Origin: Paenibacillus_AK sp041641375
Lineage (GTDB): Bacteria > Bacillota > Bacilli > Paenibacillales > YIM-B00363
Assembly (NCBI GenBank): GCA_041641375.1
Contig: JBEPYM010000095.1
Location: 1-13,133 of the forward strand
Direction: 5' to 3'
Length of the DNA stretch: 13,133 nucleotides
A program made the translations under genes and the position numbers. Within the stretch, counting starts at the first letter, position 1. Each line of letters opens with the position of its first letter. This document shows positions 13,133-13,133 of the stretch, piece after piece. Under the pieces are notes generated by a model. It did not search any database. It was given only the letters and a program-made list of their open reading frames with translations, and was not told the origin of the DNA.

Positions 13133-13133
13133 G

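Noticed and set aside
12944..13133. Collagen-like (Gly-X-Y) surface protein
   Set aside because: The period is seven residues (VPGGxGG), not three, so it would not form a collagen triple helix.

Overview
The window looks like chromosomal DNA of a fairly GC-rich, spore-former-type Firmicute, most likely Paenibacillus or a close relative. The signs are strong purine-rich Shine-Dalgarno sites, a textbook sigma-A promoter, intrinsic hairpin terminators with U-tracts, frequent TTG and GTG starts, and a UgtP/LtaA-type glycolipid set. Genus-level placement is inference from gene content and style.

Layout: (1) Positions 1-255 hold five copies of a 51-bp tandem repeat that is open in three of its six reading frames. 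It runs off the left edge. (2) A consensus sigma-A promoter at 362-390 drives a three-gene ABC importer (lipoprotein, permease, ATPase; 451-3093) that closes with a clear terminator at 3104-3135. (3) A free-standing membrane 'sensor' domain protein (3231-3842) precedes thymidine kinase (3902-4501). (4) A membrane-anchored M23 peptidase and a bactofilin form a tight pair (4598-6096). This is a common arrangement for envelope and cell-shape control. (5) A perfect 20-bp stem hairpin separates the bactofilin from a convergent Uma2-family nuclease-fold gene (6709-6116, minus). (6) An EamA-type exporter (6824-7732) starts immediately after a promoter-like element with no visible ribosome site, then has a terminator at 7749-7774. 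(7) A four-gene plus-strand run (7892-12137) encodes a PAP2 phosphatase, two tandem MGDG-synthase/UgtP-type glycosyltransferases and an LtaA-like MFS protein, ending at a terminator at 12155-12201. (8) A convergent gene (13132-12200, minus, cut by the right edge) encodes a protein with Gly-Pro-rich heptad repeats followed by two DUF4397 domains.

The most coherent biology is region 7. PAP2 could release diacylglycerol, the two glycosyltransferases could glycosylate it, and the LtaA-like protein could flip the glycolipid to the outer leaflet as an anchor for lipoteichoic acid or as a free glycolipid. The three downstream genes are coupled by abutting or overlapping stops and starts. Having two paralogous glycosyltransferases side by side, with clearly different acceptor-side and nucleotide-side motifs, is the part most worth testing. 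The 51-bp repeat at the left edge is the most unusual DNA structure. Much of the rest (ABC importer, tdk, EamA) is ordinary chromosomal content.
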